Counted from the first letter of the stretch, positions 11,832 through 23,247 are shown. The stretch is 64,000 nucleotides of DNA from Corallium rubrum (GCA_964035015.1 OZ036002.1:2348501-2412500); one strand, 5' to 3'. Program-made: numbers and translations. The notes: generated by a model not told the origin, from the letters alone.

Positions 11832-12015
11832 GAGTAGGTTCAGGACAGGACAAATCTTTCAAAGATGTCATAGCTTCACCCATTAATGAAGGAGTGATTC
11901 GAATATTGGCAAGCACAGTTCCGAATGACGCTGTAGCATCTTGGTAGCTTAAGATATTCCTCATGGCCTTCTCACAGTTCCAACAGGGAGGGTTAATGTT
12001 TGCAGCCCAAAGTGC
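11832..12015 (-). CDS. Cobalamin-binding protein gene A, second alpha-domain exon
   Basis: A 184-nt exon with a TATAG acceptor (exon starts 12015, GCACTTTGG) and a GTAAGT donor (exon ends 11832, phase 1). Its translation starts ALWAANINPPCWNCEKAMRN, continues ILSYQDATASFGTVLANIR and ITPSLMGEAMTSLKDLSC. It aligns residue by residue with gene B exon 3 (ALQAARH...TWHCEKAMRN, ILGYQDEDGSFGNILANVQ, TPSLLGESLISL), with the same start phase and end phase. In the intrinsic factor/transcobalamin family this region forms late helices of the alpha/alpha barrel, including a conserved cysteine. It was too short to stand out as an ORF; homology to gene B and splice sites define it. Confidence 0.85.
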
Positions 12016-12086
12016 CTATAATAATGAATCATCACACACAGAGCTTATTTTTTTTAAATAGAATAAACACCATATACTTTATTTAA

Positions 12087-12188
12087 CCCATTGCTGCCTA
12101 GGATGGCTGTGGATGAGTAAAATTATCTAGCGTTAGACAGAGTAAAAAAATTAAGGGGCTGTTTTTGGCCAGCTCGGGCAGGAATGGG
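12087..12188. mobile_element. piggyBac-like MITE, TTAA-flanked
   Basis: A 102-bp element with TTAA on both sides (12083-12086, 12189-12192). Termini are CCCATTGCTGCC and GGCAGGAATGGG. Related copies are at 12215-12646, 38163-38257 and 62735-63144, sharing an internal GAGTAAAAT-TCT segment and CTGTTTTTGGCC. Confidence 0.7.
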
Positions 12189-12214
12189 TTAATGACTTGT
12201 TAATCACTCGTTAA

Positions 12215-12646
12215 CCCTTTGTTGCCTGGGATGTCTGAGGATTCTCCCAATTTGACGAGTAACATTGTCTGCATGGCATTAGACAAATTAAAAAATTATT
12301 TAAAAGAAAGATACTTTGCTTTTCTTCAAAACACTTGAGAAACCTTGACTCAACAAACTTCAGAATTTCTTGTTAGTAGAACTGTATTTTGTGTGTGTCG
12401 TTGATTGTAAGTAGTATATGCAATCTTAATGATGTGAGTGTGATGACGTTTCTGTGATTTTATAGCTCAACATAAAGTATTCTTAATTTGTAATTATTGT
12501 ATATTTTGTAACAATATTTGTTAAAGGGAAGAGACGTTGATTAGGGCGTCATAACCCTGTTGTCTCTTGCCTCGTGCGTGCTACACGAAAGCCAAATAAA
12601 TAAAACAATAAAGGGACTGTTTTTGGCCGGCTCAGGCAGGAAGAGG
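12215..12646. mobile_element. piggyBac-like MITE interrupted by a second insertion
   Basis: TTAA-flanked (12211-12214, 12647-12650), with ends CCCTTTGTTGCC and GGCAGGAAGAGG. Compared with the 102-bp neighbour, about 310 extra bases start near 12298. The extra segment ends GCCAAATAAATAAAACAATA, which resembles the A-rich 3' tail of a LINE or SINE; its family is not recognised. Confidence 0.6.
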
Positions 12647-12649
12647 TTA

Positions 12650-13676
12650 AATATCTAATGTTCTAGCTGACCTTAGTGATGTTTCATCTGTTGCTATGAG
12701 AACATTGGCGTTTCAAAATTGCCAGAAATTCACATTTAATCCAATTTATTTCAAAAATGAGTGTGGTTACCACTAAATGTTTTAGTGCAAGAAAGTGAGT
12801 GCCAGTGAGCCCCCCCCCCCCTTAAAGAGTTTGGTCATTTCAAGAGTCAACTTCGAGGCCTCGTCAAGCGCAAGTAACAAATAAAATTTGACTTAAGTTA
12901 AAAAACTCAGAAATCATTTTGGCTTTTTTTTTGTTTTCAACAGTAATTGCTATTTCGTTGCTTTTTAAAGTCTCAAATAGTGAGAGTGTGTGAAGTACAT
13001 TGTATATATGTCTGTGCGTTTGTATTTAACAATGTTTCGTCAATCACGTGATTAAGGCGAAAGACCAATAATCGGCATAGTTCAGAAGCCTTATTCGTAC
13101 ATGTTGAAATCTGAATTCTGAATAACCTTTCAACTAATGTTTCAAGTGTTGACACGTTAAGCATTCGCCGCTCGGCCAATTTGTTCTAGGTATAAGTTTA
13201 CACGGAGAAATCCGCTTTGCTAGGCGTATCCAAAGACTTACTCAAAAAGCGTGTTGATCATTGTGGAGACGAATCAACGCATGTATTACCAGAGTCTAAT
13301 ATAATAACATTAGAGCGAGAGCGATATAAGTATCACATTTTTAACGATGTGATTAGCGACCGCATTTCCTGATTTTGCCGATTTACCCAAACGTGAGTTC
13401 AGACAGGTAAAAATGCCTTTTTAGGGTTTAAGTGGGTTTGTTAATTGTTAATTATAGGTGAGACGTGAAAGGATGTACTAATAGGAAAAATTTACATTGT
13501 TCAATTATTATATAAGCCAAATAAATACCAGTATCCGCATGTACGTAATTACCTATTTTTCAGTTATTTGCAGACGACGAGGATGCCTGTTTTATGAGTC
13601 AGCGAGTCATGAGTTATGAGCCAATGGGTCACGATTCCGGTCAGCAATTTTGCTGTTAAGCAACACGAAGGACTCA
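12650..13676. other. Intron sequence without recognised features
   Basis: Part of intron 2 of gene A. I find no supported exon, RNA gene or clear repeat apart from a C-run at about 12811. Confidence 0.5.
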
Positions 13677-13804
13677 AATGGACATTTAACCTTAAATAGT
13701 AAATTAAAAACCGCAATGCATTGTTAGTTTGATATCACTTCGAAGTGAAGTCATATAGAACTACCAGAATGCATTGCGGTTTTTGCTATAAGGTTAAAGG
13801 TCCA
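13677..13804. mobile_element. Foldback MITE (128 bp)
   Basis: Termini TGGACATTTAACCTTA and TAAGGTTAAAGGTCCA are inverted repeats, and an inner pair AAAAACCGCAATGCATT / AATGCATTGCGGTTTTT extends the stem. Centre near 13740. No target duplication could be assigned. Confidence 0.65.
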
Positions 13805-13923
13805 TGATTAAAGATGGAGGGAAACAGCACTGGTGCGTATTCAATGCTCATTTGTTATTTGAACAAATTATGTTAGGTATATATAATTAATTCTTTGAAA
13901 GTTTTCATGGCGATAAACAAATA

Positions 13924-14239
13924 CAGTGCGTATCAAAAAAAAGAACCCTTAGAAAATGAATTAGTATTCTTTTAAAACAACCTATTGTAGTAGTTTGAAT
14001 CCCTAAAAGCGCTGCTTTATAAATTAATCAGCACATAAGTTAAACATGAACAGAAAAAACTTTTAAATACTTTCACCATGCATACACTTCAAGTTATCTT
14101 AATTTCCCAGGTCTATAAGACCGTGTTTTTACGCATCCATGGCTCAGAGGTGTTTAGGGCTTTCAAACTACTACAATAGGTTGTTTGAATAGAATACTAA
14201 TTCATTTTCTAAGGGTTCCGGGTTTTTTTATACACACTG
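13924..14239. mobile_element. Tc1/mariner-like MITE, TA target
   Basis: A 316-bp element with CAGTGCGTATCAAAAAAA at the left and the complementary TTTTTTTATACACACTG at the right, flanked by TA. Inner arms (AGAACCCTTAGAAAATGAAT and its complement, plus CAACCTATTGTAGTAGTTTG and its complement) make the inverted repeat about 90 bases long. TA duplication and CAGTG ends fit Tc1/mariner relatives. No transposase. Confidence 0.75.
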
Positions 14240-14599
14240 TAGGCCACTTTGACCACTGTAGACCATGAAAAGAATGTTATGCTTTTCTAAATGTGGTTTG
14301 CTGTTGATTTTTGTATTTTCGACAATCGTGGTTCCCACTCTTCCAACTAGATGAAACTTGTACATGTAGTTCACATTTTAACTCCTCTCCCATGCAAATC
14401 AATGATTGATTCATAAATGATGATCCAAAAATTTGAAGTGTTCAGCACTTGGCAAACACTAAACAACAGCATTTGTACAGGGATAACATACAATTAAGTT
14501 GTATTTTTGTCGGGTTTTTATAGGTGTTGTGTTTTCTGACGAAACCATTTAGTAGATTTGATTTAGCAACTGTATTGCCTATTGCAACTGGTAGTCGAA

Positions 14600-14830
14600 C
14601 AGGGCGAAATGCCCCAATTGAACATGGGAGGACAACCGGAGAACCCAGCGAAAATCCCTTGAAGCACAGCCGGGAGAGATCAACTACAACTCTACTCAGA
14701 TGAGATGAGTTCCAAGCTCGACAACGGGGTTATTCCCAAGCGGTCATCCATCCAAGTACTAACCCCGTCTAACCAGGCTTAACTTTTGGTGAGAGGCAGC
14801 GCGCTAACAGCACACGCCACCCGTGCTCCC
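14600..14830 (-). mobile_element. 5S rRNA-derived SINE (SINE3-like)
   Basis: On the minus strand the segment AGTTAAGCCTGGTTAGAC, then GTTAGTACTTGGATGGATGA and CCGCTTGGGAAT matches the internal promoter half of eukaryotic 5S rRNA (A box, intermediate element, C box). The 5' part has GTGGCGTGTGCTG. A unique non-5S tail follows. A diverged second copy lies at 56490-56700. The 5S-derived head with a foreign body is the structure of SINE3-class elements; it is not a functional 5S gene. Confidence 0.7.
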
Positions 14831-14889
14831 CTAGTAGCTCCTGTTCTTAGTTCCTGAAAGCGTTCTAAAGTGGAAATTTTCAGATTGAC

Positions 14890-15090
14890 TCATTCGGGCC
14901 AATTAAAACGAAATAAGTCGCGACTTAATTAAGACGCGAACACACTCGAACAAGCGGTCAATTTGTAATAAGTCGCGACTTATTTTGGACTAGCTTTATA
15001 GCCTGTTCTTATTTTAGTTGTGACTTACTTTGGTCACGAACAAGTAGACCATTTATACGAGACGCGTCTTATTAAGTCGCGAGTTTCTTT
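14890..15090. repeat. Repeated AAGTCGCGACTT palindromes
   Basis: AATAAGTCGCGACTTA(TT) occurs twice intact (about 14911 and 14970). Degenerate forms (TAGTTGTGACTTACTTTGG; GAGACGCGTCTTATTAAG; TTAAGTCGCGAG) follow. Conserved neighbours CGAACA and AAGCGGTCAATTT/AAGTAGACCATTT make a loose tandem or inverted organisation. Possibly a foldback element remnant. Confidence 0.5.
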
Positions 15091-15869
15091 TGTAAGTTTT
15101 TGTTTAAACGGCCTTAATGACTCATTGACTCAAGAATCATAACTCATTGACTCGTTTTAGGCTAATTTAAGCATTAATCTCGCAGACCACGACAAACGGT
15201 CAGTGATGGCCTTCGTTGCACTAAATTGTATTTAAGTATATAGAAAAGAGGAAAACCGAAAATTGGCAATATTACTAATCATACTACGCAGATGCGAAGA
15301 TTTTTAGACATTTTTACTATTTATTGAGATAGAAGAACCAAAGACATGGCGACTGTTGAAAGCAAAAAAAGTCGAATTACTGAGGTTTTTTGTGTCCACT
15401 GACCGTATAAGGTCACGTGGCACACTAAGCTAACGCCGATATTTGGATCAGAGTTTGTTGCGATGACGTCACAGTTACGAAATGTTTGCGAATCGGCCAC
15501 ATGTGTTTTTGAATGATCAGTGGTGCGATTCTTTATATCGTTTCTTTCAAGTTAAACAATCCTCTATTATCAAGAGGTCTGTGTTTCGAGTGCTATATAG
15601 TTCATCATTGATTTGTACGATAACATTCAAACAACTTATCCAACTTTTATTACGACTGTTTTACGACAATTGAAGTGCAGGCTATATCTCTGTTTAGGCA
15701 TTGACAGTATCATTCGCATAAACGTTAATTAACAAAAACATAGAACAAAGAGTTTGGTTGCGTTCAAGTCACTTCAATTTCAGTGACTGCAGCTACTGAT
15801 GCCCTAGCCCTGCGTTTCTCAAATACGTCAGTGGACACATGTACACATTGTGTGCCTATTTTTAACTTG

Positions 15870-16221
15870 ACTTGCCTTGCCTTGCCCTGGCTTGCCTCGC
15901 CTCGCCTCGCCTCGCCTCGCCTCGCCTCGCCTCGCCTGGACTGGACTGGACTGGACTGGACTGGACTGGACTGGACTGGACTGGACTGGACTGGACTGGA
16001 CTTGACTTGACTTGACTTGACTTGACTTGACTTGACTTGACTTGACTTGACTTAGCCTAGCCTAGCCTAGCCTAGCCTAGCCTAGCCTAGCCTAGCCTAG
16101 CCTAGCCTAGCCTAACCTAACCTAACCTAACCTAACCTAACCTAACCTAACCTAACCTAACCTAACCTAACCTAACCTAACCTAACCTAACCTAACCTAA
16201 CCTAACCTAACCTAACCTAAC
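15870..16221. repeat. Pentanucleotide array, left part (CTNNN blocks)
   Basis: A period-5 array whose unit changes in homogeneous blocks: CTTGC, CTCGC (about 15893-15936), CTGGA (to about 16000), CTTGA (to about 16050), CTAGC (to about 16110) and CTAAC (to 16221). The phase is kept across changes. It is cut by the hAT element and resumes at 22466. The CTAAC block equals the arthropod telomere motif by chance; location and drift argue against a telomere. Confidence 0.9.
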
Positions 16222-16605
16222 TAGGCATGGCCCGATTGTGCTCGGCAACTTTTGAGCAACTTTTTGCCTTTGGAGCAACTTTTTTTGGTTGAGCAACTTC
16301 AACTCTTCAAGCAACTTTTTCCTTTTTGAGCAATTTCCGAGCAACTTTTACTAGAATTAAAACTTTACAGTGTGAAATTTTTAAAACTTCATTTTCTGCA
16401 ATATATTTCTGATAAAATAATTTTGGAAATCAAATTAATCAATGTAAATATAGCCTGTGCAGTGTGCACATCCTGTATTAGTACAGCGTTAGTATGCAAT
16501 ATGCCGTGTAGTGTAATGTTGCTTATTTCCCATTGCTAGGGTTACCTGTGTTCTCTTGAAAACAAGATGGCGGCTTATAAAAGTGTAAATAAATGCTAAT
16601 ATATT

Positions 16606-18528
16606 ATGACTGAATTAGAGGAGCTGTCAGAGTCGTCAAGTTTATCAGAGGACGAAAATTTAGAAGAAGATCCAATTGTGGTAGCAGAAAATGCTGGTGC
16701 AACTTTTAGTACTCCAGCTGGCGCAGCCATTGCACGTAAGCGAAAGCTCCCTACCAACAAAGGGAAGTATAAGCAGAGAGGAAGTAAAACACCAGTTGGT
16801 ACTAGTGCCTGGGATCGTTTGAAAGAGTTCACGAACAATCATTTTGCTGTAGTTTCACAGAAATTGCTGCAACGCTTGCAATGAAATGATTTCTAAGAAG
16901 AAAAGTTCTATCGTAAAGCATGTCGAATCGAAGAAGCACAAGAAAGGCTTGGCTGATATTGCAAAGAACAAAACGGAAAACCAGACGATAATGGCATGTC
17001 TTGAGAGGAGGAAAAATAGAGAGAATACCACTGGGTCGACTTTACCCGCCGAGATGCAGCTTTTCCGCTTTGAAGTCGTCGAATCGTTTCTCTCGAGCGG
17101 AATACCACTGGCGAAAGTAGATGCTCTTCGACCAATGCTAGAGAAGCATGGGCACCGATTAACAAGCCGTTCCCACATGAACGAGCTTATCCCAGCGGTA
17201 CTTGAGAAAGAGAAGAACAAACTTAAGGAAGAACTCCAAGGTGTCAAGGAAGTTTCGGTAATTTTTGATGGTACTGCAAGATTGGGAGAAGCCTTGCTAT
17301 CATTATTCGCTATGTGCAGGACAACTTCAAACCCACTCAGCGCCTCATACGTTTAGAAATACTTGCAAAGGCCATGAAAGGTGAAGAGTTGGCCCAGAGA
17401 TTGATGTCTTGCCTGGCCGTGGTTTACAAGTTCGGCCAGAGCGTAGTCATTGGAGCAATGAGAGATGGCGCGTCTGTCAATGGAGCTGCCTTACGCCAGC
17501 TAAGTTTCTTTTATCCAGAGCTCTTTGATGTTGTGTGTTTCTCTCACACCATTGACAATGTTGGCAACCATTTTGAATTTCAAGTCTTAGATTTGTTTAC
17601 TCGCTATTGGATTGGAATGTTTTCTCACAGTTACAATGCACGCCTTGTTTGGAGAGAGAAAACAGGACAGTCCATTCGAACCTACAGCGAAACACGTTGG
17701 TGGAGCAAGTGGGAAGTTCTCAACCAAGTGCTAATCTATTTTGGTTTCGTCGAGCCCTTTCTTCGGGAGAATGAGGAAATTTGCCCCTCTAATCGCAGGC
17801 ATCTGCTGGAGATACTCGACAATCCTCAGAACCTTCAGGATTTACGCTTGGAGCTAGCTGCGCTTGTTGATGCAGGGGTGCATTTTGTAAATGCCACCTA
17901 CTACTTAGAAGGAGATGGACCGCTCATATTCACCTGTTATGAGCGGCTTTCGGCTGTTTCTCATGCGGTAGCAGTTGATCACTATCCCAATACCTCAGCT
18001 GTTGCCCGGCAAATAGCTGGTGGTGACGCTACACTCTGCAACCAATTAATTTCACAGGAAAAAGCTTGTATCAAGCCTGGCCTCCAGTTCTACCAGCAGA
18101 AATTTAGCGGTCAGTTTCGTGTTATAGTGCGGGCATTCAAAGCTGCACGTCTCTGCTGCCCTGTGCAGGTTCAAAGCCTAGATATCACAGCCGAGTCTCT
18201 GGAAGAATTCAGAAATTTTCCCTTTATCAACGATGACACGAAAATAGCAAATCTGGCAGAAGAGCTTCCCGCATATCTTGCAGCAGCTGATGGTGTCACA
18301 GTCACGTGTGAGGATGACAAGGTTACTTGGTGGGCGGCGCACGCAGATAACCTCCCGCATTGGTCTTCGCTGGTTAAGACACTGTTGTTGATTCAGCCAA
18401 GTTCTGCTTCCGCCGAAAGGGCCTTCAGCATCTTAACTAATGTGTTTAATGCACAACAAGACAGGACCCTTGAAGACTATATTGAAGCTTGCGTTATGCT
18501 CCAATACAATAACGACAAGAGGGTGTAA
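16606..18528 (+). pseudogene. hAT transposase, two frameshifts
   Basis: The reading frame begins MTELEELSESSSLSED and spans about 640 codons in three successive frames: 16606-16865, about 16866-17290 and about 17291-18528. The first shift lies in a BED-type zinc finger: in the next frame CNACNEMISKK, then HVESKKHKKG, restores the C-x2-C...H-x4-H pattern. The second shift lies after VIFDGTARLGEA; the shifted frame continues RYVQDNFKPTQRLIRLEIL. The C-terminus carries the hAT dimerisation motif SSASAERAFSILTNVF. BED finger, central catalytic region and dimerisation domain are the family's normal order and the length is typical. Two frameshifts make it inactive unless they are assembly errors; no splice sites explain them. 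Confidence 0.85.
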
Positions 18529-19783
18529 ATATAGAATATCCAACTCGGGCCGAGGCAGTTATATGAACGTTTTATATGATATGAGAGTAATGAGACACAC
18601 AGTCATCGGACCCCAAACTAGAAAGAATTAGTGTTAGAAACGCAGAGCTATAAAGACATAAAACTTGTGAAGTTACTTTATACTTCAATCGGAAGATTTA
18701 TTACTCTACGAGACTACGACTACGTATTATTGTTCAGCAAAATGTCAACTTTGTATGACATAATGACATTTGTTTGTTAAACTTTTGTAAAGAAAACGTT
18801 TTTTGTTAATTTCAAGCAGTTTATCCGGGCGTGCAGAAATTGTATAAATCTCTTAATTACTCGGGCTACCTGTGGTAGCCGAGTCTAGGTTTCGCGATTC
18901 TTTTTATTATTTTTTTGCGACGCGTTATTAGTCCTCTGGCGGCCACTGGCGACATTGACCAATAAGCTTTGCGAAACTGAGGCAGCTTGGAATCAATTTC
19001 TCGGCGATACTCTTATGGCCTTTTAACCAAAACTCGCCAGGATCTGTTGAAGTAAAGGTAAGCTGTTTCGTTATTTCCATTGGTACAGTACGTAAGCTTA
19101 TTTAGATAGCCGTTGTCTAAATTTAGTTTATAGAACAAAGTTTTTATACCATGTTTAAACGATTTTGTTTGAGCAGTTTGAAATCGCTTATCCGTGTATG
19201 AATTATTAAACATGTTGAAAAGTTGTAGAACACAATTAACTTTATAAGCTCATTTGGATAACCATAGTCACATAGACATGGATACATGTAAACAAATCTC
19301 TTAAAAATTGACATTGTGATTACTATACTGGTATAGCTTCATGGGTTTGTTCATGTAATGACTCATGTAATCACTCAAGATATTGAGCCTTGGACCCTTA
19401 GGGTTGTCCACATTATGTCAACATGGTTTTGAGCATAATAGTGAGGCAAAAGTAAAGTTCCACTCTTTGTCTTCTTGAAAAAACTTTTGACAAAACTATA
19501 TTAAAGATGGATTCCCATACAAGACACCAGTCTAGAGACCAAGGACCCAAGGCACAGCACTTTCTCGATACATAACATGCACAATGCAAACCGTAACCCA
19601 TAACCATTTTGGTTGTGCATGTACTGTATCGAGAAAGAGCCCTAGGCACCTCATTTTAAGACCATTCCTGGTTATAACGACTTCCAGACATACATCGCGA
19701 TCTTCCAGTATATCCAGTTCTAGATGACTATTGGTACAAGTTTTAATGCTTCAGTGTCAGCTGCCTCCTGTGTTTACTGTCAT

Positions 19784-20810
19784 CAGGGCGTCTATAAGAT
19801 AGGGCGGGGAAACGAGCCGTGTGCCCTGAAGTATGTGTGATGCGCGGGACCCCCCGAATATTTGAACACATTGAGGAGGTTATTTACCTGCCCCAGTCCT
19901 CGCGCGTCTTTAGCAATGTCTGCCAAATATATTTTTTCCCTTTGCGACGTGTTTGTTCGCATGCAGCAAAAAAAGCTCAAAAAATTAAGTAACAACATTT
20001 ATACCAAAGATAGATCTATTAATGGAGCAGTAACCGTCCTTGGATTTGCTAAGTTCTGGTGCCAGGGCAAGTTATTAAATATTTTACAAAACGAGTGCGA
20101 GTTGGAACTGCGGAAGCCGCCATGATGAACGAAACGAAAGTTTGCTGGAAGAGAATTCACATTTCCTCTTAATATTTTGGCTTCTGGTGAAGGATGATCG
20201 TACGGTAAGAAGAACATGTATTCTTTTGTCGATTAAAAATATAAAAGTGACCACAAGACGCTTAACTACCTTTCAAATACGTACATTTTCAGAACATTCG
20301 AGCCAGGAAAATTTCTCAACTGTAACCAAATTTTTAGGCTGCAATCAACACGCTATTGCTAAAAAAGCTCAAAAAATTACGCGATGAAATTTGAGAGGAA
20401 TAAAGTTTAATGCCTTCCAGACATGTCTTTAAAAAAGCTAAGTTCTGGCTCGGTTTTGAGTTAGGAAATAATTAAAATGTTCTATGCGTGGAGCAAAATT
20501 AGACAAGGAAGCCATAAATGGCTTCGGCTTCAACATTGGAAATTTTAGTCGTTTTATACTTAAGAATGCCTTCCACCATGTTATATGAACAGTACAACGT
20601 ATGGATAACAAAACAAAAAACTTACACCAACAATCGAGTCAATAGTTGCAGCATTATAAGAGATTTAATCAACGTCCTTGAATTTCACATGGATTTTTTG
20701 TTTTGATCAAAATTTGCAGTTGGCCGCGCTCGCCCCATGCCTAAAGTGCAATCACACATGTTTCAGTACGTCAGATTGGCGTTTCCCCGCCCTATCTTAT
20801 AGACGCCCTG
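19784..20810. mobile_element. Nested DNA element, CAGGGCG family, about 1 kb
   Basis: Inverted termini CAGGGCGTCTATAAGATAGG and the complement at 20780-20810 (31 bases, perfect through GGGGAAACG), flanked by CTGTCAT (19777-19783 and 20811-20817). It lies inside the hAT element. The larger element at 25818-32676 has related termini (CAGGGCGTTTATATAGGG). No transposase is visible. Duplications of 7-8 bp suggest a hAT-like non-autonomous family. Confidence 0.75.
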
Positions 20811-22346
20811 CTGTCATCTACTAATTCATTTTACCTATAGTGATGCTACAGTATTGAGCAAGGTTTAAAACACATGTTCTCTTTAGTTCATCCACCTGAT
20901 ATTGACTCAAATTCCAGTTTTATACCCCGGGCTAAATTACTGTAACTGTCACAAACCCATACCCAGGGTCTTTATTACTTGCCTTTTATGTACCTAACAT
21001 GTAGAATTAGTGGGTCAATCCCTTATTATCTGCCACCATCATCAACTTTGGCTGATACTCATGAAAATCTTAGACCATGGCTCTATTTTCTCTTATACAG
21101 TACTTTTTTTGCTAATTTTTGTTTTATAATCTGTAGATCCAGGCCCAGAGCCAGGTTTGGACAATCACTACCTGTCATGATCAGTGCTGGTAAAATCTGA
21201 TGTTTCTGATATATTTCTGGAAGATAAATCTAAAAACCTGGAAGTTAAATTTATTGTCACAGCTGTCAGCATGTACACAGAATGTTGGTGGAGTCACATT
21301 GTTATCATGCATGTACTGTATATCAATACTATAGAACAATCATGCTGTCCTTTCATTGAACATTGTCTACACTGATGGTCTGCAAACTATGGTCACAACC
21401 CAAAAGCAGGGTACAAAACATTTTCACAGGATTTTGTCAGAAGTCGAACGACTTAGTTTTTCAGCATTTGCCGACAAACATTGGTCAAGTTAACCCAGTT
21501 GTCTGTTACCCAATGTTAGTAGACATGAAATCCCTAAATGCAAAAGTATTTTTTGTTCGCTACTTTCACAAGTTCATGTAATTATAGTAAATGGTTACAT
21601 TAATGTACAACAAATAATGTATATACTAAATTTATCATGAAATCAATCATGGCACAATGCTTGAAATTGTGCAGTGGGTCATCAGCCTAAAAGTTTGTGG
21701 ACTGTTGGTCTACACATACCAATAGCTCAGCAAAAACAATTTCAACAACTTTCTAATCACTAATTAATGCTGTAATTATTAGTCAATGCTTGTGACGTCA
21801 ATAACTTTTTTGGAAATCAATGTTTAAAATGTTCTTCATCCCGACCTTAACATACTCTCTTCTAAACCTTACTGCTACTGACTTTAATCACTTAATCTAT
21901 TGTATTTGTTTGCATGATTATCCTGAATTGTGAAGTGGTCCAGAATTTCAGATAATCCTGAATATTAATGAAAATGAAACCCAACCCTGACCACAACCCC
22001 CCCCCCCCCCCCCCCCTCCAGGGAGAAAGTTCCACCACTCAGACCCTGACCACAACACCCCTACTGTTTTTTTTGTTATATGCTTTTAGTTTAACATCCC
22101 ACATGTGGGACAGAGAACTCCCCTAGGCATCAGGATCATCCTGAATTCTAGACACTTTAAATTGACAATTCCGGATAGTCCTGCACCACATTCAGCGTTC
22201 GATCTGATCTTCCTCAGCCCACTCTCGCCTCTTTGCTCATGCGTTATAGGCGTTTTAGAGACCTCTGCACTTTCCAGTAGCCCGAGTGCACACCTGACCC
22301 AGGTGTCTTGTTAACGTAATGAGTACGGGCACCTTTTTGAATTTTA
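20811..22346. other. hAT element interior without recognised features
   Basis: No coding exon that I can support. A poly-C run lies at 22001-22017. Short open frames here show no domain. Confidence 0.5.
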
Positions 22347-22465
22347 GTAGCAACTTTTTTTATTTCGGGCAGCTTTTGAGCAACTTTTAGGCTTTTTAGT
22401 GAGCGACTTTCTGGTTTTAGCGAGCAACTTTTTGGGATTTTACGAGCACAATCGGGCCATGCCTA

Positions 22466-22620
22466 AACCTAACCTAACCTAACCTAACCTAATGTAACAA
22501 CGTAACGTAACGTAACGTAACGTAACGTAACTTCACGTCACGTCACGTCACGTCACGTCACTTCACTTCACTTCACTTCACTTCACTTCACTTAATTTAA
22601 CTTAACTCAAACGTGACTCG
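22466..22620. repeat. Pentanucleotide array, right part
   Basis: Continues the array of 15870-16221 after the hAT element: CTAAC, then GTAAC (about 22501-22530), GTCAC (about 22535-22560) and TTCAC (about 22560-22590), then loses periodicity in CTTAA/CTCAA variants. Confidence 0.85.
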
Positions 22621-22676
22621 TGATTGACTGGGGCTCGAAGTTGATTCGTGAAATGACCAAACCGCTTCCCTGTTAA

Positions 22677-23247
22677 CCCTATCCAGACTGGGGGGGGGGG
22701 GGGGGGGGCAGAAAGTGCCCGCGCTGAATTTAAAGGTTAATATCTCCTAAACTATTACAGGTATGGTTCTGAAATTTTATGACTTTTCCTAAATATGTAT
22801 GGGCTTTATATGTGGTAAATTTGGTGAAAAAATATTACTCCAAAAAAAAGTTACAGCGGAGTCGTGAACACCTACCAACACTAAATTTCAGCCGACAATT
22901 TTTATTATGCATGCTTTTATAATAGTTACAATAAAAGTAAGCACTTTTTAATAAAGAGAAACTATTTTTTTGATATACTACCTTTTTTATGCTAACAAAA
23001 CAATAAGAAAAATTTTTTTTGAAATTCTAAAAATCCTGGGTGTTTGCAATTAATGACGTCATAGTGACGTCATAATTTGTCGCCATGACAACATAAGTGT
23101 AACACATACTTCAACAAGGCATACCATCCACCTGTAAAAGTTTCGTCGGAATACACCAAATGGTTCAGGAGATATTAATCGTGGGCACTTTCTGCCCCCC
23201 CCCCCCCCCAGTCCCAGAAGTAAAAAAAAGGGCCAGTCTGGATAGGG
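22677..23247. mobile_element. piggyBac-like MITE, 571 bp
   Basis: TTAA duplications at 22673-22676 and 23248-23251. Inverted termini CCCTATCCAGACTGG and complement, with a G-run at the left and a C-run at the right. The inner segment GGAGATATTAA occurs in inverted sense near both ends. Same family as 3201-3358. No coding frame. Confidence 0.8.

Larger units (their letters stand above)
16222..22465 (+). mobile_element. hAT transposon, 6.2 kb, 8-bp target duplication
   Basis: Terminal inverted repeats TAGGCATGGCCCGATTGTGC at both ends, flanked by a perfect 8-bp duplication AACCTAAC (16214-16221, 22466-22473), inside the pentanucleotide array. Both ends carry subterminal copies of GAGCAACTTTTT in the same direct orientation (16240-16350 and 22347-22440). 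The transposase gene is at 16606-18528. Another element (19784-20810) is nested inside. Structure and coding content agree on the hAT superfamily, and the short block from 18528 to 22434 is largely non-coding. Confidence 0.9.

Noticed and set aside
14690-14800. Functional 5S rRNA gene
   Set aside because: Only the internal promoter half resembles 5S; the ends do not pair and the body is unrelated.
16050-16221. (CCTAA)n as a telomeric repeat of arthropod type
   Set aside because: It is one block in a drifting pentamer array within an intron, flanked by non-telomeric units, and continues after the hAT element into other units.
17314-18528. Host gene with a hAT domain (domesticated transposase)
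   Set aside because: It has intact terminal repeats and target duplications and two frameshifts, so it is an ordinary decayed transposon.
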